Source: Atherinomorus stipes
Lineage: Eukaryota > Chordata > Actinopteri > Atheriniformes > Atherinidae
NCBI GenBank assembly: GCA_023101725.1
Contig: JALJCO010010564.1
Location: 1-64,000, forward strand
Length of the DNA: 64,000 nt
Direction of reading: 5' to 3'
Below are positions 23,725 through 36,073 of this stretch, piece by piece (positions within the stretch are counted from its first letter, which is position 1; each line of letters opens with the position of its first letter). The position numbers were made by a program, and so were the translations under genes. Under the pieces are notes generated by a model. The model ran no database searches. It was not told the DNA's origin and saw only the letters and a program-made list of their open reading frames with translations.

Positions 23725-23936
23725 CAGGGTTTCCCAACCCTGGTCCTCAGGGACCCCACCCCTGCTGGTTTTCCAGATATTCCTGCTTCAACACACCTGA
23801 CTCAGATGAATGGCTCGTTAGCAGCTTGCAAAGAAGTTGATGAGCAGTTGAGTTGATCTGAATCAGGTGTGGTGGGTTGGAAGCCTGGAATACATGCAGG
23901 GCAGGGGTCCCTGAGGACCAGGGTTGGGAAACCCTG
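23725..23936. mobile_element. 212-bp hAT MITE with 8-bp target duplication
   Basis: CAGGGTTTCCCAACCCTGGT at the left is mirrored at the right end, with almost perfect inverted repeats of about 30 bp. The flanks TCTCAAAG (23717-23724) and TCTTAAAG (23937-23944) match at 7 of 8 positions. The right duplicate overlaps the end of the neighbouring TTAA element, so this element inserted into that element's terminus. Confidence 0.9.
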
Positions 23937-23938
23937 TC

Positions 23939-24567
23939 TTAAAGGGACATTGTGTAACAATTGTATATCAGCTACTCCCTCGTACTTTTCATGCTGCGTT
24001 CATGTGAAACCGGACAGACGGACGACAGCCGCTGCATGTAAAGGCATCAACAGCGTCTATGTGAAGACGTGGTCTGTCAGTTACAGTGACTTCAGTCCAC
24101 ATCTGATATGTTGCCATGACGATGTATTGTTTTCCCTGACCCATGTTTTACCGTCTTTCTCTCTGTTTCTGTGATTAAAATGACATCTGGTTTGTTACTG
24201 ACAGCTGTCTGTCTGACTGCACGTGAACGCAGCATCAGTGTAACGCTGGTTCCTCCTGACTGCACCACGGTGACTTCAGAAACATTACCTCGAACTGAGC
24301 TGACAACTCCGGTGTCTCTGGTGAGTTTCTGTGTTTTCCTGCTGTCACGCTTATACTGAACGTAAAAACATGGCGACACGACATGGTAGCCCCCACCGAG
24401 CCGACCCGCTCCATGTAGATATGAATGATACGAACGGCAAATTCAGAGCTCACAGGAGCACTTCAGTTTGTTGATGGGAGTGATTACTGATTAATGGAAA
24501 AACACTTGAATGAAATAATCAATTTTTGTGAATAAATAACAGGAGAACTTACAGAATATCCCTTTAA
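23939..24567. mobile_element. TTAA-flanked MITE, family F
   Basis: The left end TTAAAGGGACATTGTGTAAC and inverted right end TTAAAGGGATATTCTGTAAG agree at 17 of 20 positions, with TTAA at both borders. The 629-bp interior is non-coding. The left edge was used as the target of the hAT MITE at 23725. Confidence 0.8.
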
Positions 24568-25079
24568 GTGTGATGAACAGTGGATTTGTTGGAGATTTAA
24601 TAATTATTTATGAAGAGGAAAAGTTCCTTATTTTGTCCTCTGGACTTGATCCTGGCTGTTTATCAGAACTAAGAACCTGATGATTCATCTTCTTATTAAC
24701 TGCATAATGAAATTTGAAATAAATAACAGAAAAATTGTTTTGTGACACTTTTTGAATTAAAACTGCAAAACATTGTTGCAACACAAGAGGGCGCTGCTCC
24801 ATGTGCAGTCTGCAGGCGGGTTGGATGTGTTTGTGAATGGGTAAAAGCAGAGGTCAGAGTTCCTGGTAATCTGCAGGGAGGGGATTCTCCTCAGCAGCGC
24901 TGATTTCCTCTTACATAACCAGACTTACATGAACAGCTCTCCGCGTTTGCTCCTCTGTCAGGCCAGAGTGTCAGAAACGTCACGTTAGGAGCAGCACTTT
25001 GGCTTGCATTGTGCTTTTTAGCAGCTTCATGTTAAAAGTAAATGACTTAATTACACTCAGACCTGAGCTGCCTGCCTGG

Positions 25080-25123
<44 letters not shown>

Positions 25124-25541
25124 ACAGCTGTAATTCTGATGGAGAGCCGCCTCTGCGTGGCAGTATCAGCCTGATCCAGCCACAAAGCTGAAATGTGGAA
25201 GTACACACATTGAGCAAACTGTCCAGATCCCGCTGCCATGTGCATAATTATAACAGATGGCGCACAATTATGAAAAGTGTGATAACATCAGGACGCGTAA
25301 TTGTTTGACTGGGAAGGAGAAACGGTCGGCGCGGGGAGAACTTACCTCCCGTTATCTGTTTATTAATGCAGGAAGAGTTTTGGTATCGGCACTAAAGAGA
25401 AGAGACGTTCTTTCCACCCGGTTAAGCCTCATTAAACTTTCCTCTTGGAAATATTTAAGAAAACAAATCTAAAATCGGCTTCTTTGATTTGGATTTGAAA
25501 CCAGCTGGAGAGTCAGCCAGCAGAGCATTTTCAGGCTCAAG
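24568..25541. other. Unique non-repetitive stretch upstream of doc2b
   Basis: Apart from the TG repeat, 25123-25480 lacks repeat signatures. It contains AT-core motifs such as GCATAATTATAA and ATTAATGCAG in a G/C-richer background, the look of a conserved regulatory element 2 kb upstream of the doc2b exon. That is inference only. Confidence 0.3.
25081..25122. repeat. (TG)21 microsatellite
   Basis: Twenty-one uninterrupted TG units. Confidence 0.97.
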
Positions 25542-26826
25542 CACTCTGAAAAAATCACGCTCGAACTAAAAAAATGACGTCCAGATATCACAAATGAAAT
25601 ATTTAACTTCACACAATCTGAACTGAGTAACTTCATACGACCTGATTATTTTATCTTGATGTGAACAATAACTCAACCTTAATTTTTTGCCTTGATTCAA
25701 ATTATTTTCTTAACTTTTAGTTACGGAAATTCACTCAACTCATTTTTATTAAGTCAATGCAAATTGAAATTTTCTATTTGGGTCAACTTAATTAAATATG
25801 TTCCTTGCTGTGATTTTGAAAAATGTACTTAACAGCATTATTTTTTGCTCTAAATGCAAATTTACTCAGTTAGCGTTAGCACCAGGGTAAATCCAGAGTC
25901 CGCGATAGAAACAGCAACACTAGTTATTAGTAGGTTATGTTGGTTTTAACTTAGATATCACATATTATTGGATATGGTGGCGAGTTTATCTCCTCATGCT
26001 GCAACTTTAACATCCAAACCAAACAGAATTTCTCAACAACTTCCTCTGAATGTGAACATAATGATGGCAGTAAACGCTTAACTCAATTTTATAGGATAAC
26101 AACCATAAAAGATTATATTCCTGCTGAACTATGTTGAGTTTTGAAAATAGCCCCGCCCCTTTGTTGTTCATGTGTGCTGACGCTGAAACAACTTAATAAA
26201 TTTACTTTTAGTGAAAAGATAAATTCATGTTAGATTGGAGAGAGAGAAGTTTTTGAGTTGATTTGACTAAAAAATATTCAGATTTAATCACCAAACCAAA
26301 ATAATTAAGGTCAATATCATGATGTGAAATGATGGTGCGTCCGGCCAGCATGCTGAGAGGGAGTTTCTGGACGTAACGAGCGCTGACCACAGCGTGTAAT
26401 GCGCATGCATGATTCATTTGACTCAAACTAAAGATATTATACAGAAGAGGATTAGGGCCAGTGAAAAAATAAAATAAAATTCTGAGAAAAAAAGTCAGAA
26501 TTCAGATTTTTCAGAAATTGAAACAAAAATTTCCTGATTTTTTTCTTTTTCTTTTAAATGTTCTGGAACTAAAGTAAAAATTTGACCCCCCCCCCCCCCC
26601 CCCCCCCCCCAGTGGCTCTAATCCTCTTCTGTTACCTGCAGGTCATGAAGAAAAAAAATACATAGAGTGAAATCACAAACGTTGTTTTGGGTCCTTTTGT
26701 GCGTATTTAGTTCAGTATAAATCAAACTCTCTAAATGCAAAAATGAGTTTTACTATCAAATCAATAATTTGATCTTGTTTTAAATGGCAGTTTTTAGTTT
26801 GAATGAATGTTCCACTTTTTTCAGTG
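25542..26826. mobile_element. Possible MITE with CACT(CT)GAAAAAA ends
   Basis: CACTCTGAAAAAATCACGC at the left resembles the inverted right end CACTGAAAAAAGTGGAAC. Both are followed by an AACTAAAAA phrase. The AT-rich interior is non-coding. No target duplication is evident. It contains a second inverted-repeat element (26441-26632). Confidence 0.4.
26441..26632. mobile_element. Short inverted-repeat MITE containing poly-C
   Basis: ACAGAAGAGGATTAGGGCCA pairs with the inverted right end ACAGAAGAGGATTAGAGCCA (19 of 20). A run of 25 C (26586-26610) lies just inside the right end. Confidence 0.8.
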
Positions 26827-26880
26827 CATCAGTTTTCTTTCCTGCTTCCTTTTTTTTTTCAGGTTGTAAAAACACGAGGG

Positions 26881-26881
<1 letters not shown>

Positions 26882-26916
<35 letters not shown>
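26882..26916. repeat. (AC)17 microsatellite
   Basis: Seventeen AC units between the MITE and the doc2b promoter region. Confidence 0.97.
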
Positions 26917-26917
<1 letters not shown>

Positions 26918-27052
26918 TCCCACGTGTGCGAGCCCGGCGTGGCTCTGCATCGTCCCTCTCGCTGGCAGATGGACGGGGTTAATATCATAATTAAGCGCCT
27001 CGACCGACGGTTCCTGTTTACCGCCTGGTTGCTAGGCAGTGACATCAGCTGA

Positions 27053-27084
27053 TCCCTCCCTCCCTCCCTCCCTCCCTCCCTCCC
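27053..27084. repeat. (TCCC)n microsatellite
   Basis: About eight TCCC units in a pyrimidine-rich stretch about 350 bp upstream of the doc2b start codon. Confidence 0.95.
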
Positions 27085-27126
27085 CTCTAATCCCTTCCCT
27101 CACTCGCACACACCAGTCTCTCTCGC

Positions 27127-28439
<1,313 letters not shown>

Positions 28440-28520
28440 CACTGCAAAAACTCAAATCTTACCAAGTATATATTTCTAATTTATAGTCAGAATATCTCAT
28501 CACACTCAAGACAAAATTAC

Positions 28521-29386
28521 TTAAGGGGAGACACTGCAGGGAAATAGGGTTTATAACTATTATCACCATGAAACTTTCCTGCTTTATTCCTCACATCAGG
28601 GCTATCATTTTTTGTATTGCAAATTTTCTGAAATTTTATGTTTAAATATGCAAATTAGGTGTTATTAGCCAAAAATGCACTAGTTTGCATTCATTTCTAG
28701 GAAAAAAATCTAAACAGGATAAAGGCAGGTTCAAAGTTTCTTTTGAATTTTGTTTACATATTAAAGTCAATGTTTTTACAGAAGGGATTTTAGATATCTC
28801 TGTAGATCATTTCAGAACTTAGAATATACTGTCAACAACCAGAAAAACTCTTTTTTTTGGCATATTTTTGGGATGAAATGAGATATCAAAAAATCCTTCT
28901 GCAAAAACTTTAAGAATCCAGTCAGGAAGAAAACTTGAAAGTTTGGTTTCTGTAAGTGCTCCTGAAGTGGAGATTTTTCCCGAAATAAGGAAAAAACTCA
29001 TTTTGAGAAAACAGCCTTTAAAGTTTCGGATTGTAAAATTCTCCACATTTTTGCTCTTTAACACTATTTACAGACATCAGATCCAATCAGATTCATGAGC
29101 TGAAAATGTCAAGTTTGGCTGAGATGACATCGTTCAGGAAATAGAGATGTTTCCAACGATACCAGACATGACGGTGTTTCCGTTTAAAAACTCCAACTTT
29201 AGCTGCATTTTTAGGAGATTTGGGTGCATCAGACAAAGAATCATGAAATAAACTCCTAAAATGTTGATTTTTCCACTAGTCTGAAAGAAAACATGTTGAA
29301 GGAGGGAAAAAAATTAAAATCTCAAAATTGATCAGGTGATGAAAAAATGGGTTTTTACCTGTAGTGCCCCCCCCCCCCCCCCTTAA
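28521..29386. mobile_element. TTAA-flanked MITE, family M, inside the CACTG element
   Basis: The left end TTAAGGGGAGACACTGCAGG is matched by an inverted right end reading CCTGTAGTG followed by 16 C and TTAA. The poly-C run (29367-29382) has grown from the terminal CCCC. The host site is the TTAA of the outer element's ATTACTTAA. Confidence 0.75.
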
Positions 29387-29387
29387 A

Positions 29388-29963
29388 AGCTGTTTTCCCA
29401 CTAAAATTCCCGCGTTCATGTGGGTTTTCAAATGCGTATCAACCAGAATCGGTATTTCACTCCTTTCCCATCCCAAAAGCCGGTTCTGATCACCTGCTGG
29501 CAGCTGCGTGGCGTTTGTCCCTACCGCTGCGTGTTGATGATGTCAGCTGTGCAACATAAATCAGGAAAGTAAACAATGGAGAGCGAGTCAGGCCGTGGTC
29601 AACGTGCTTTCTTCTTGCATCTTTGTCCGTCCTCAGAATGGAGGAAAACCAGCAGATGATTTCCTTGTGCAGACGGGACGCAGGCGACGTGAATTTGTAA
29701 CCGAAGCAGAGTTGCTTTGGTACTTTATATGATACGCGACTGACGCGATGTCACAATGTCGCCACGAACCGTCCAACGTCATCACGTAAATTCGCGGGTA
29801 ACCCGGGTCTGGTGTTCCCACGGCATGCCGATCAGAGCCGAGCCGCTTGAAGGCGATTTTAACCCGCGTTGCTGAGTCGTTTGACGCAGGTCGATGAGCC
29901 TTTCCCATCGCCACTAAAAGCTGATGTTCACGGTTTAAACGGGTTTTTGGCCAGTGGGAAAGA
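29388..29963. mobile_element. Inverted-repeat MITE with TTTCCCACT ends
   Basis: TGTTTTCCCACTAAAATTCC at the left is related to the inverted right end CTTTCCCACTGGCCAAAAAC. It lies directly beside family M, within the same outer element. The interior is non-coding. Confidence 0.55.
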
Positions 29964-30213
29964 GGTACAAGAGAAACATTTCAGTGAGACAGAGGAACTT
30001 GTTTTAAAGCAATGCAGTCTTATTTCAAGAAATCTTATGAAGAAAATTTTGCTTTGTCATTGGCAGAATTTTTGCTTATTACAAGCAAAAAGAAGTCTTG
30101 GCCACTCGTAAAATAAGTAGAAAAAAAGATGTTTTGCTTGTAATAAGCAAAAAACTGCCAATGGAACAAGCAAAATTTTCTTGATAAGATTTCTTGAAAT
30201 AAGATGCATTGTC

Positions 30214-30825
30214 TGAAACAATAACTTTCCTTTTTTTTCAACGTGGACCTTATTTGCAGGAGTGTATACGTGCATTCACTCACCTGTAAAATTCCTGCAT
30301 CACTTTGAGTCCTTTAGAAGATATTACGCTGAGTCGCCCTTCAATGTTCCTCCATTAAAACGGGAGCCACGATAGCAGACATTATCTACTGTAAAACTCC
30401 CCGATTTTCGCCAATACTTTAAGTAGAATGAATGAACGAACGAGTACTATCGTCCTGTGAGTTCAGATTTAGCTTTTCGGGAAACAAAAGTTCATGATGC
30501 GTTCTTCTGTAGTTCAGCTGAGAAGAGCAGCTTGTTACCCAGACAACAACAAAAACACCATTTAACCCACAGGACAAAAGTACTCATTCGTTTGTTCGTT
30601 CGTTCTTCTGAAAGCATTGATGAAATGAAGGAGTTTTGCAGCAGATAATGTCTTACATAGTGGCTGCCCCGTCTCCGCCCTTTTACTGGACGTACACTAT
30701 AGGGCGACTCAACGTAGTATCTTCACGAGGACTCAAAGTGATGCAGAAACTTTACCGGTGAGTAAATGCACGTATATACTCCCAGAAATAAGGTCCAGGT
30801 TGAAAAAAAGAAACTTATCCTTTAA
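30214..30825. mobile_element. TTAA-type MITE, family E, inside the CACTG element
   Basis: The right end AACTTATCCTTTAA and a decayed left end (TGAAACAATAACTTTCC) bound arms sharing GGACCTTATTT and GAGTAAATGCACGTAT. The insertion falls in the outer element's GCATTGCCTTAAAACAAG, consistent with a TTAA target. Related arms occur at 23358, 37540 and 52447. Confidence 0.75.
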
Positions 30826-30944
30826 AACAAGTTCTTATATCTCACTGAAATGTTTCTCTTTTGTTAATTTTCTGTTATTTTTAGTGTGATTAGATATTTT
30901 GACAAGACATTAGAAAAATATTGGTAAGATGAGTTTTTGCAGTG

Positions 30945-31543
30945 TGAGAGGAGTCGCAGCAGTTGCTGCAGCTTCCTCCTTTTCTTTTAGAAAACCTCAA
31001 GATCTTTGTGATAAACCCAACACGGTGGATCTCAATGACATGAACAAAACCTTGCCGGCGCTCAAACCCCCAGCACTCCTGCCTGGATGGTGGCCACAAG
31101 TGTCCTCTGCACAAGAGACGTGTGATTGCAGGTTAATGTGTGACAGCAGTGCAGCTTCTGTAGGAGTTAATCCATGCAGAGTGGCATGCCGAAGGGGGTT
31201 AGGCCGTCTCTAATCCAGAACTGGACAGGAAGGGTGGGGTGGGGGGGATGGTACAGAGCAGCGAAAGCAGGTCCGGCCTGGCAGATGTTGCTTTATGACC
31301 TCTGCCTGGCAGCAGGATCGCAGCACAGAAAAGCAGATTCTCTCCATCTTTGAGCTCAGCGCTCTGAAAGGGATTCTCAGTGACTCTGAGGCGTTCTGTC
31401 ACGCGTCTGCAGCAGGAACAACAAATGATTCAGAAATAGTTTACTGATCCAACATGGATTGTGTTGATTTTCCTCACCGAGACGTAACTCTGTTGTTTAA
31501 CTGCAATTTGTGAACTTGCAGCAAAATCTGTAACTTTTCGTTA
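30945..31543. other. Unique stretch, no recognised gene
   Basis: G/C-richer than its flanks, with a short poly-G near 31240. Open frames up to about 94 codons show no recognisable domain or splice context. Confidence 0.4.
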
Positions 31544-31824
31544 TCCACTGACTTTCATATAATGGAGGTGACCGGTGCCTGACACAAAAAGGTCCATAAA
31601 AGTCCACAAAAACTTGTCCATATTCCTCCAAACTGCTCATCCAATGTAATCCAAGTATCCAGAGTGGGTAGTGTCCAGAATTTACTGGAAACCACATCAT
31701 TTAGTAGATTTTTATAGCCTAAACAGCAGAACATCGTACTTCCCCGATGTGCGTCAATGCGAGTTCACAATACTACAAAAGCCGCAGCAGACCAAACCAA
31801 ACGCGATCACATTCTTTCTTTATC

Positions 31825-31900
<76 letters not shown>

Positions 31901-32275
31901 ATCCACAGCCAACCCCTCTTGTGTTTTTCCGCAGCTCGTTCGCTCTTAGCACAATGTAAGCAGCAAATTTCTTCTTCTATGCTTACATTATCGGCAGAGT
32001 AGGCACTGAACACTGCGGCGTCCACGTCAGGACACTTGGATTACATTGGACGAGCAGTATGGAGGAATATTGACAAGTTTTTCTGGACTTTTATGGACCT
32101 TTTTGTTTTGAGGGCTGCTGAACGCCAATATATTACAGTCAGTAGATAATGACCCCCCCCCAGATCTCCAGCTGCGTCTGAAATATTAAAAAGTGCTCCA
32201 GAGTCTTGCTCAGCATGAGGATGAGGAGAAGATGAAGGACCATCATTCTGTTGGTGTACTATCTATTTAAAAGCT
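31544..32275 (-). mobile_element. Family A long-inverted-repeat MITE, copy 3 (decayed)
   Basis: Both arms carry the family landmarks (AAAAAGGTCCATAAAAGTCC on the left; GGACTTTTATGGACCTTTTT on the right). The outermost part of the left arm is missing. The middle lies in the opposite orientation to copies 1 and 2. The internal A-rich seed has expanded into a long TTTC microsatellite. Confidence 0.8.
31824..31900. repeat. (TTTC)n microsatellite inside family A copy 3
   Basis: About 19 TTTC units. Other copies of the same element have only three or four such units at the homologous position. Confidence 0.95.
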
Positions 32276-32621
32276 TAAATAGAAAAGGGAAGTCCATTTA
32301 ATACTGGCTGCTACTACAAGTACTTTGCGGCATCACTTAGTGACTGGTAGGTGGTGAAGGGTTCGTTCTACAGCAGGGGTGGCCAACGTGGTGCCTGCAG
32401 GCTCTGCTTGACAGTTCTGCTGACAGGATTGTGAGATTTTTCTCCATGTTTATAGACCAGAACGTTCATCATGATGATCTATGTAACAGAAACAGGCGCG
32501 CCTGCATAAATTATTAGGAAACATCGCTGCATTTCAGCATCTGACCAGACTGTGGCGCTGTTCACAGAAACCGGATGTGACGTAGCGAGTAGGAGCTCTA
32601 CACCGCTGTCCGTATGGATTT

Positions 32622-32999
32622 TAGGACTGTCACAAACGATTATTTTGATAATTGATAAGTCACCGATTATTTTGTCGGTGAGTCGACTAATCAGATCGTG
32701 CGAAAATGGCAGCATATTTTCAGAACCAGACAAATGTTTGGACACATTCTCATTGGATCTAATGGGAAAACGTGTCCAAACTTTTGACAGGTAGTGTGTG
32801 TGTTTATTTATGTCAGTAAACTATTCAAGGAAAGCTGACCAGACAGAAAGACAGACAAGGCAGTGGAAGGTACAGCTGCAATTTTGAGAGGAAAAAGAAA
32901 GCTTATAAACAATAAACGATTAGATGATTATGAAATTAGTCACTGCCTATTTTGATAGTCGATGATTAATTGATTAATCGACTTATTGTTGCAGCCCTA
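32622..32999. mobile_element. 378-bp hAT MITE with 8-bp target duplication
   Basis: The left end TAGGACTGTCACAAACGATT pairs with inverted right end TAGGGCTGCAACAATAAGTC. The flanks ATGGATTT and CTGGATTT match at 7 of 8. A remnant of a Tc1-like arm (GTGTCCAAACTTTTGACAGG) lies inside at about 32773. Confidence 0.85.
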
Positions 33000-33007
33000 C
33001 TGGATTT

Positions 33008-33619
33008 TAATGTGTTTATTGTAGTTTTAAGTTCCTTTTCCAGTTTTCCAGACGGACAGTAAATGGCTCAGCCTTCTGTTTCATTACCAGTTAATGTTTA
33101 AAACTAATCAGGACGGTGTTTGTTTATTTATGTTTCCTACGGATCATAAATACATTAGAAGAGGATAAAATAGGAGCTCTTACTGGTGTCCAGCTGTAGG
33201 AGCCTCCTGCAGTCTGCCAGTAAAATTCCCGTCTGCAGACACCGTTTACTGGACATGATGAGACTTTAACACATGGAGCTGCAGTCATGTCTGCTGGATG
33301 ATTCTTCATTCATCAGTGTTTGCTTCACAAAGCTGTGATGTCCAGCTGTGGACAGAGACAGCGTCTCCTCGGGTCTTCACAGGACTTCTCGGACATCACT
33401 TGGTGCTGGTCTGGGTCTCCTTATAGCTCTCAGTCTGCTCTTTGGGGGTCTCTTGCATGCTGGAGATGGAGGTTTTGAAGCTGACTTACAGTTCTAGTCC
33501 GGTTGTAACCTGTTGTCCCCATCTTCGTCTGCATCATCACTATTCTGAACTGGCTGATGATCCACCACAAACCAGTTCCAGTCCAGCTGTTCTGGAGCAT
33601 CTTTCATGTTTTCCACGCT
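33008..33619. other. Unique stretch, no recognised gene
   Basis: No repeat end or coding motif is recognised between two hAT MITEs. Confidence 0.4.
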
Positions 33620-33627
33620 GTGATTAT

Positions 33628-34394
33628 TAGGGATGGGCGATGAGTTATCGTGTGCAATATATCGTCAAAAAAATTCCCCATGATAATAATTCGGCATCTC
33701 ACGATAATGATGAATTCAATTTATCAGGTTGTATTTACAGTTATTTATAGGGTTGGACATCGTTTGAATTTTAACGATTCTGGTTATAATTCGATTCCCT
33801 TCTTTCGATTCCGGTTCCAAACAATTCTCGATTCCGGTTCTTTTAAGGGGAAGGATAAAAAAAAAAGGTCACTTTTGTTTCTTTTTTGTGGACAAATAAA
33901 TCAAATAACAGACATGGACATTAATATAGTAAACTCCAGCTCTATTTATGTTCTTACCAACTGCATTTCAACTAAAAAAAAAAAAAGTTCACCATTTTAA
34001 GAACTTTAACTGTTAAACTGACTGTTTTCTAATTAAGAGTCTACTATATGTTACAGTTCTTTAAATTAAATGTTTCTGTCCACATTCTTTAATATCTGAT
34101 GATCAGTGTCAGTGTTTTTTTTGTTTTTTAAGGATTTTTTGGGCACTAGTGGCCTTTATACGACAGTGTATAGTGACAGGGAAGGGGCAGAGAGAGTGGG
34201 GAGTGACATGCAGCAAAGGGACCTGGACCGGGAATCGAACCGGTGCCGACTGCGCTGAGGAACTGTAGCCTCTGTTCATGGGGCGGCTGCTCAACCAACT
34301 GAGCTAATCACCACCCCATTGTCATTTATTGTTACCGTGATAAAAACCAGAAATTGTCTGGATACATTTTTTTAGTCCATATCGCCCATCCCTA
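33628..34394. mobile_element. 767-bp hAT MITE with perfect 8-bp target duplication
   Basis: The ends TAGGGATGGGCGAT are inverted, and GTGATTAT is repeated exactly on both sides (33620-33627 and 34395-34402). The interior contains the left end of another fish hAT-like family (TAGGGTTGGACATCGTTTG, 33748) and a complete-looking SINE (34115-34318). Confidence 0.93.
34115..34318 (-). repeat. tRNA-derived SINE
   Basis: On the minus strand the head GGGGTGGTGATTAGCTCAGT carries an RNA polymerase III box A (TAGCTCAGTTGG, 34295-34306). A box B (GGTTCGATTCC, 34231-34241) follows at normal spacing within a T-arm-like hairpin. A non-tRNA body (CTGCATGTCACTCCCCACTC) and an A-rich tail end at about 34115. 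Length (about 200 bp) and layout fit teleost tRNA-derived SINEs. It is inserted in the hAT MITE. Confidence 0.85.
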
Positions 34395-34620
34395 GTGATT
34401 ATACATGTAAATCAGTGAGCCAACCACGACTGCTTCTACCCATGATGTGGTGTCATGGAGAGGCTAATTGCTAGCAGCTAGTGAGCTTTAGCTTTACAAC
34501 ATCGAATATTTACATGAACATTAGTCTGATTGACTTTTAACCGCACAGAACTACTTATTTTGTTTTGTTGTGTTGTTCTATTGCTAAATTACTTGAAGTT
34601 AAGGTTGTGTCATCAGCACT

Positions 34621-35092
34621 TTAAAGACACACAACGGAACTTTTAGCAGTTTTCTCAGTGACGCGCCCCCCATCAGCGAATAAACTAGCAACCATCTTGT
34701 ATCATACCTGCACCGTGATTCACTCCAGCCAGTCAAGTCTTATCTTGACTCTTGTTCTGTCCCTTCCTCTCTTCCTCTTCCTCTCTTCCTCCTGTAATGT
34801 TTCCTTACCGAATCCGACATGATGTGCGTTCAAAACAATCGCGGGGTTGATCCCTGGTTTACATCCGGTTGCTAGTGAGTGACGCGGTGCTGCAGCCAAC
34901 AGTCGGCTGTAACGTCACAGTCGCGTCCCGGATGGGAATCTTACATAGTGCTGTTTCTGAGCCCCGGGATGTCTCTGGGCAGTGACGGCTGCCCAGAGGC
35001 TCGAAAATGCGCAAAATGAATGTTGGTGTGCCATCAAAACGAGTCAGAAACGCAGATTTTTAAGGTCTAAAAGTTACGTTGTGTGTCTTTAA
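34621..35092. mobile_element. TTAA-flanked MITE, family C
   Basis: The left end TTAAAGACACACAACGGAAC and inverted right end TTAAAGACACACAACGTAAC agree at 19 of 20, with TTAA at both borders. The 472-bp interior is non-coding. High end similarity suggests a young copy. Confidence 0.85.
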
Positions 35093-35130
35093 AGACAGCC
35101 ATCAATGTGTAAAATGGTCTTTTATGCTTT

Positions 35131-36073
35131 TTAACTCACTGGCTGCCATTCACGTGTAAACACGTTAATTCAAATCCGAACGTTAACTGCCAATCACGTG
35201 TTTCCACGTTAATTACAGGTTTTAATCGGGGGAGCTGTTTTAATCTCTGGCGGAGCTTGTCAGAGAGAACCAAGTGTTGTTCGTCTTTATTTCAGTGATT
35301 TTCATCCGATCCAGTAGATGGCGGTGTCAGACAAGCTTAAAAAAAACCTACCAGGAAGTGATGCGCTTCTATGGTGTGTGTATTCAGCACGAGTCAGCAG
35401 CACGGTCAGCAGAGGAAGTGTGCTCGATTCTGTTGCAAGGAGGAAAGAACATGGCGACCGGTCGTAATCGAAGCAGTTTAGGAGGTGGATGAAGGAGGAA
35501 AGTTTGTGGAAAAGTGATCAGTGACAGAAAGTGACACGATCGATCGAAGACACGATGGAAATACAGCAGCTTGCAGAAAAGGGAGGGGGGAACTGAGAGA
35601 GACGTTTCTGTCAAATTTAGTGTGAAACAAACTTGTTGTGACTTATTTAGCGAGTAAATAATTATTTTGCCTCCAAAACTCTTTTCTCAGTGTTGTATTT
35701 GTTTTTTTTTTATAGAAGTAAACAGCTGTTCAGATGATGAAGGTGTCACGAAAGTAAAAAAATTATTGGCATCAAAGACACTTTTCCACTTGCAGCATTT
35801 AAAGCTCGTTTTCTCAGCTTTTTGTTTAGAAACAGGCATTTTCACTGCAACAAACCCATGTTCTACTGCAGATTACTAAAGAATGGAAAAAGCTAGAAAC
35901 AAATGTTTTTTTTTCTGATAAAAGAAGAGAGTCTAAGCTTTCCTTTATTACATTCAGTGTTTGCATTGACATAGTACACAATATTCTGTGGATCTCCAAA
36001 TATCAGTGAAAATGCTTAAAATCCTGGCGATATGGAGCTCTGCTCGGAAAAGGTCTGGCAGTCAATGAGTTAA
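35131..36073 (+). mobile_element. TTAA-flanked MITE, family J
   Basis: The left end TTAACTCACTGGCTGCCATT and inverted right end TTAACTCATTGACTGCCAGA agree at 16 of 20. A fragment of the same family occurs inverted at about 37905-38065. The ends do not follow TTAAAGG, so this is a separate lineage with the same target. Confidence 0.75.

Larger units (their letters stand above)
28440..30944. mobile_element. CACTG-ended MITE, copy B, split by three later insertions
   Basis: The left end CACTGCAAAAACTCAAATCT and the inverted right end (GAGTTTTTGCAGTG at 30931-30944) bound an element whose body reappears in pieces: 28440-28524, about 29970-30213 and 30826-30944. The same body is seen at 41735-43405. 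Its middle is itself a fold-back around GCTTATTACAAGC. The pieces are separated by a TTAA element, a second inverted-repeat MITE and a family E element. The superfamily is uncertain; CACTG ends recall CACTA elements, but no 3-bp duplication is clear. Confidence 0.75.

Noticed and set aside
34200..34318. A functional tRNA gene
   Set aside because: Box A and box B are present, but no acceptor-stem pairing is evident and the sequence continues into a SINE body with an A-rich tail.
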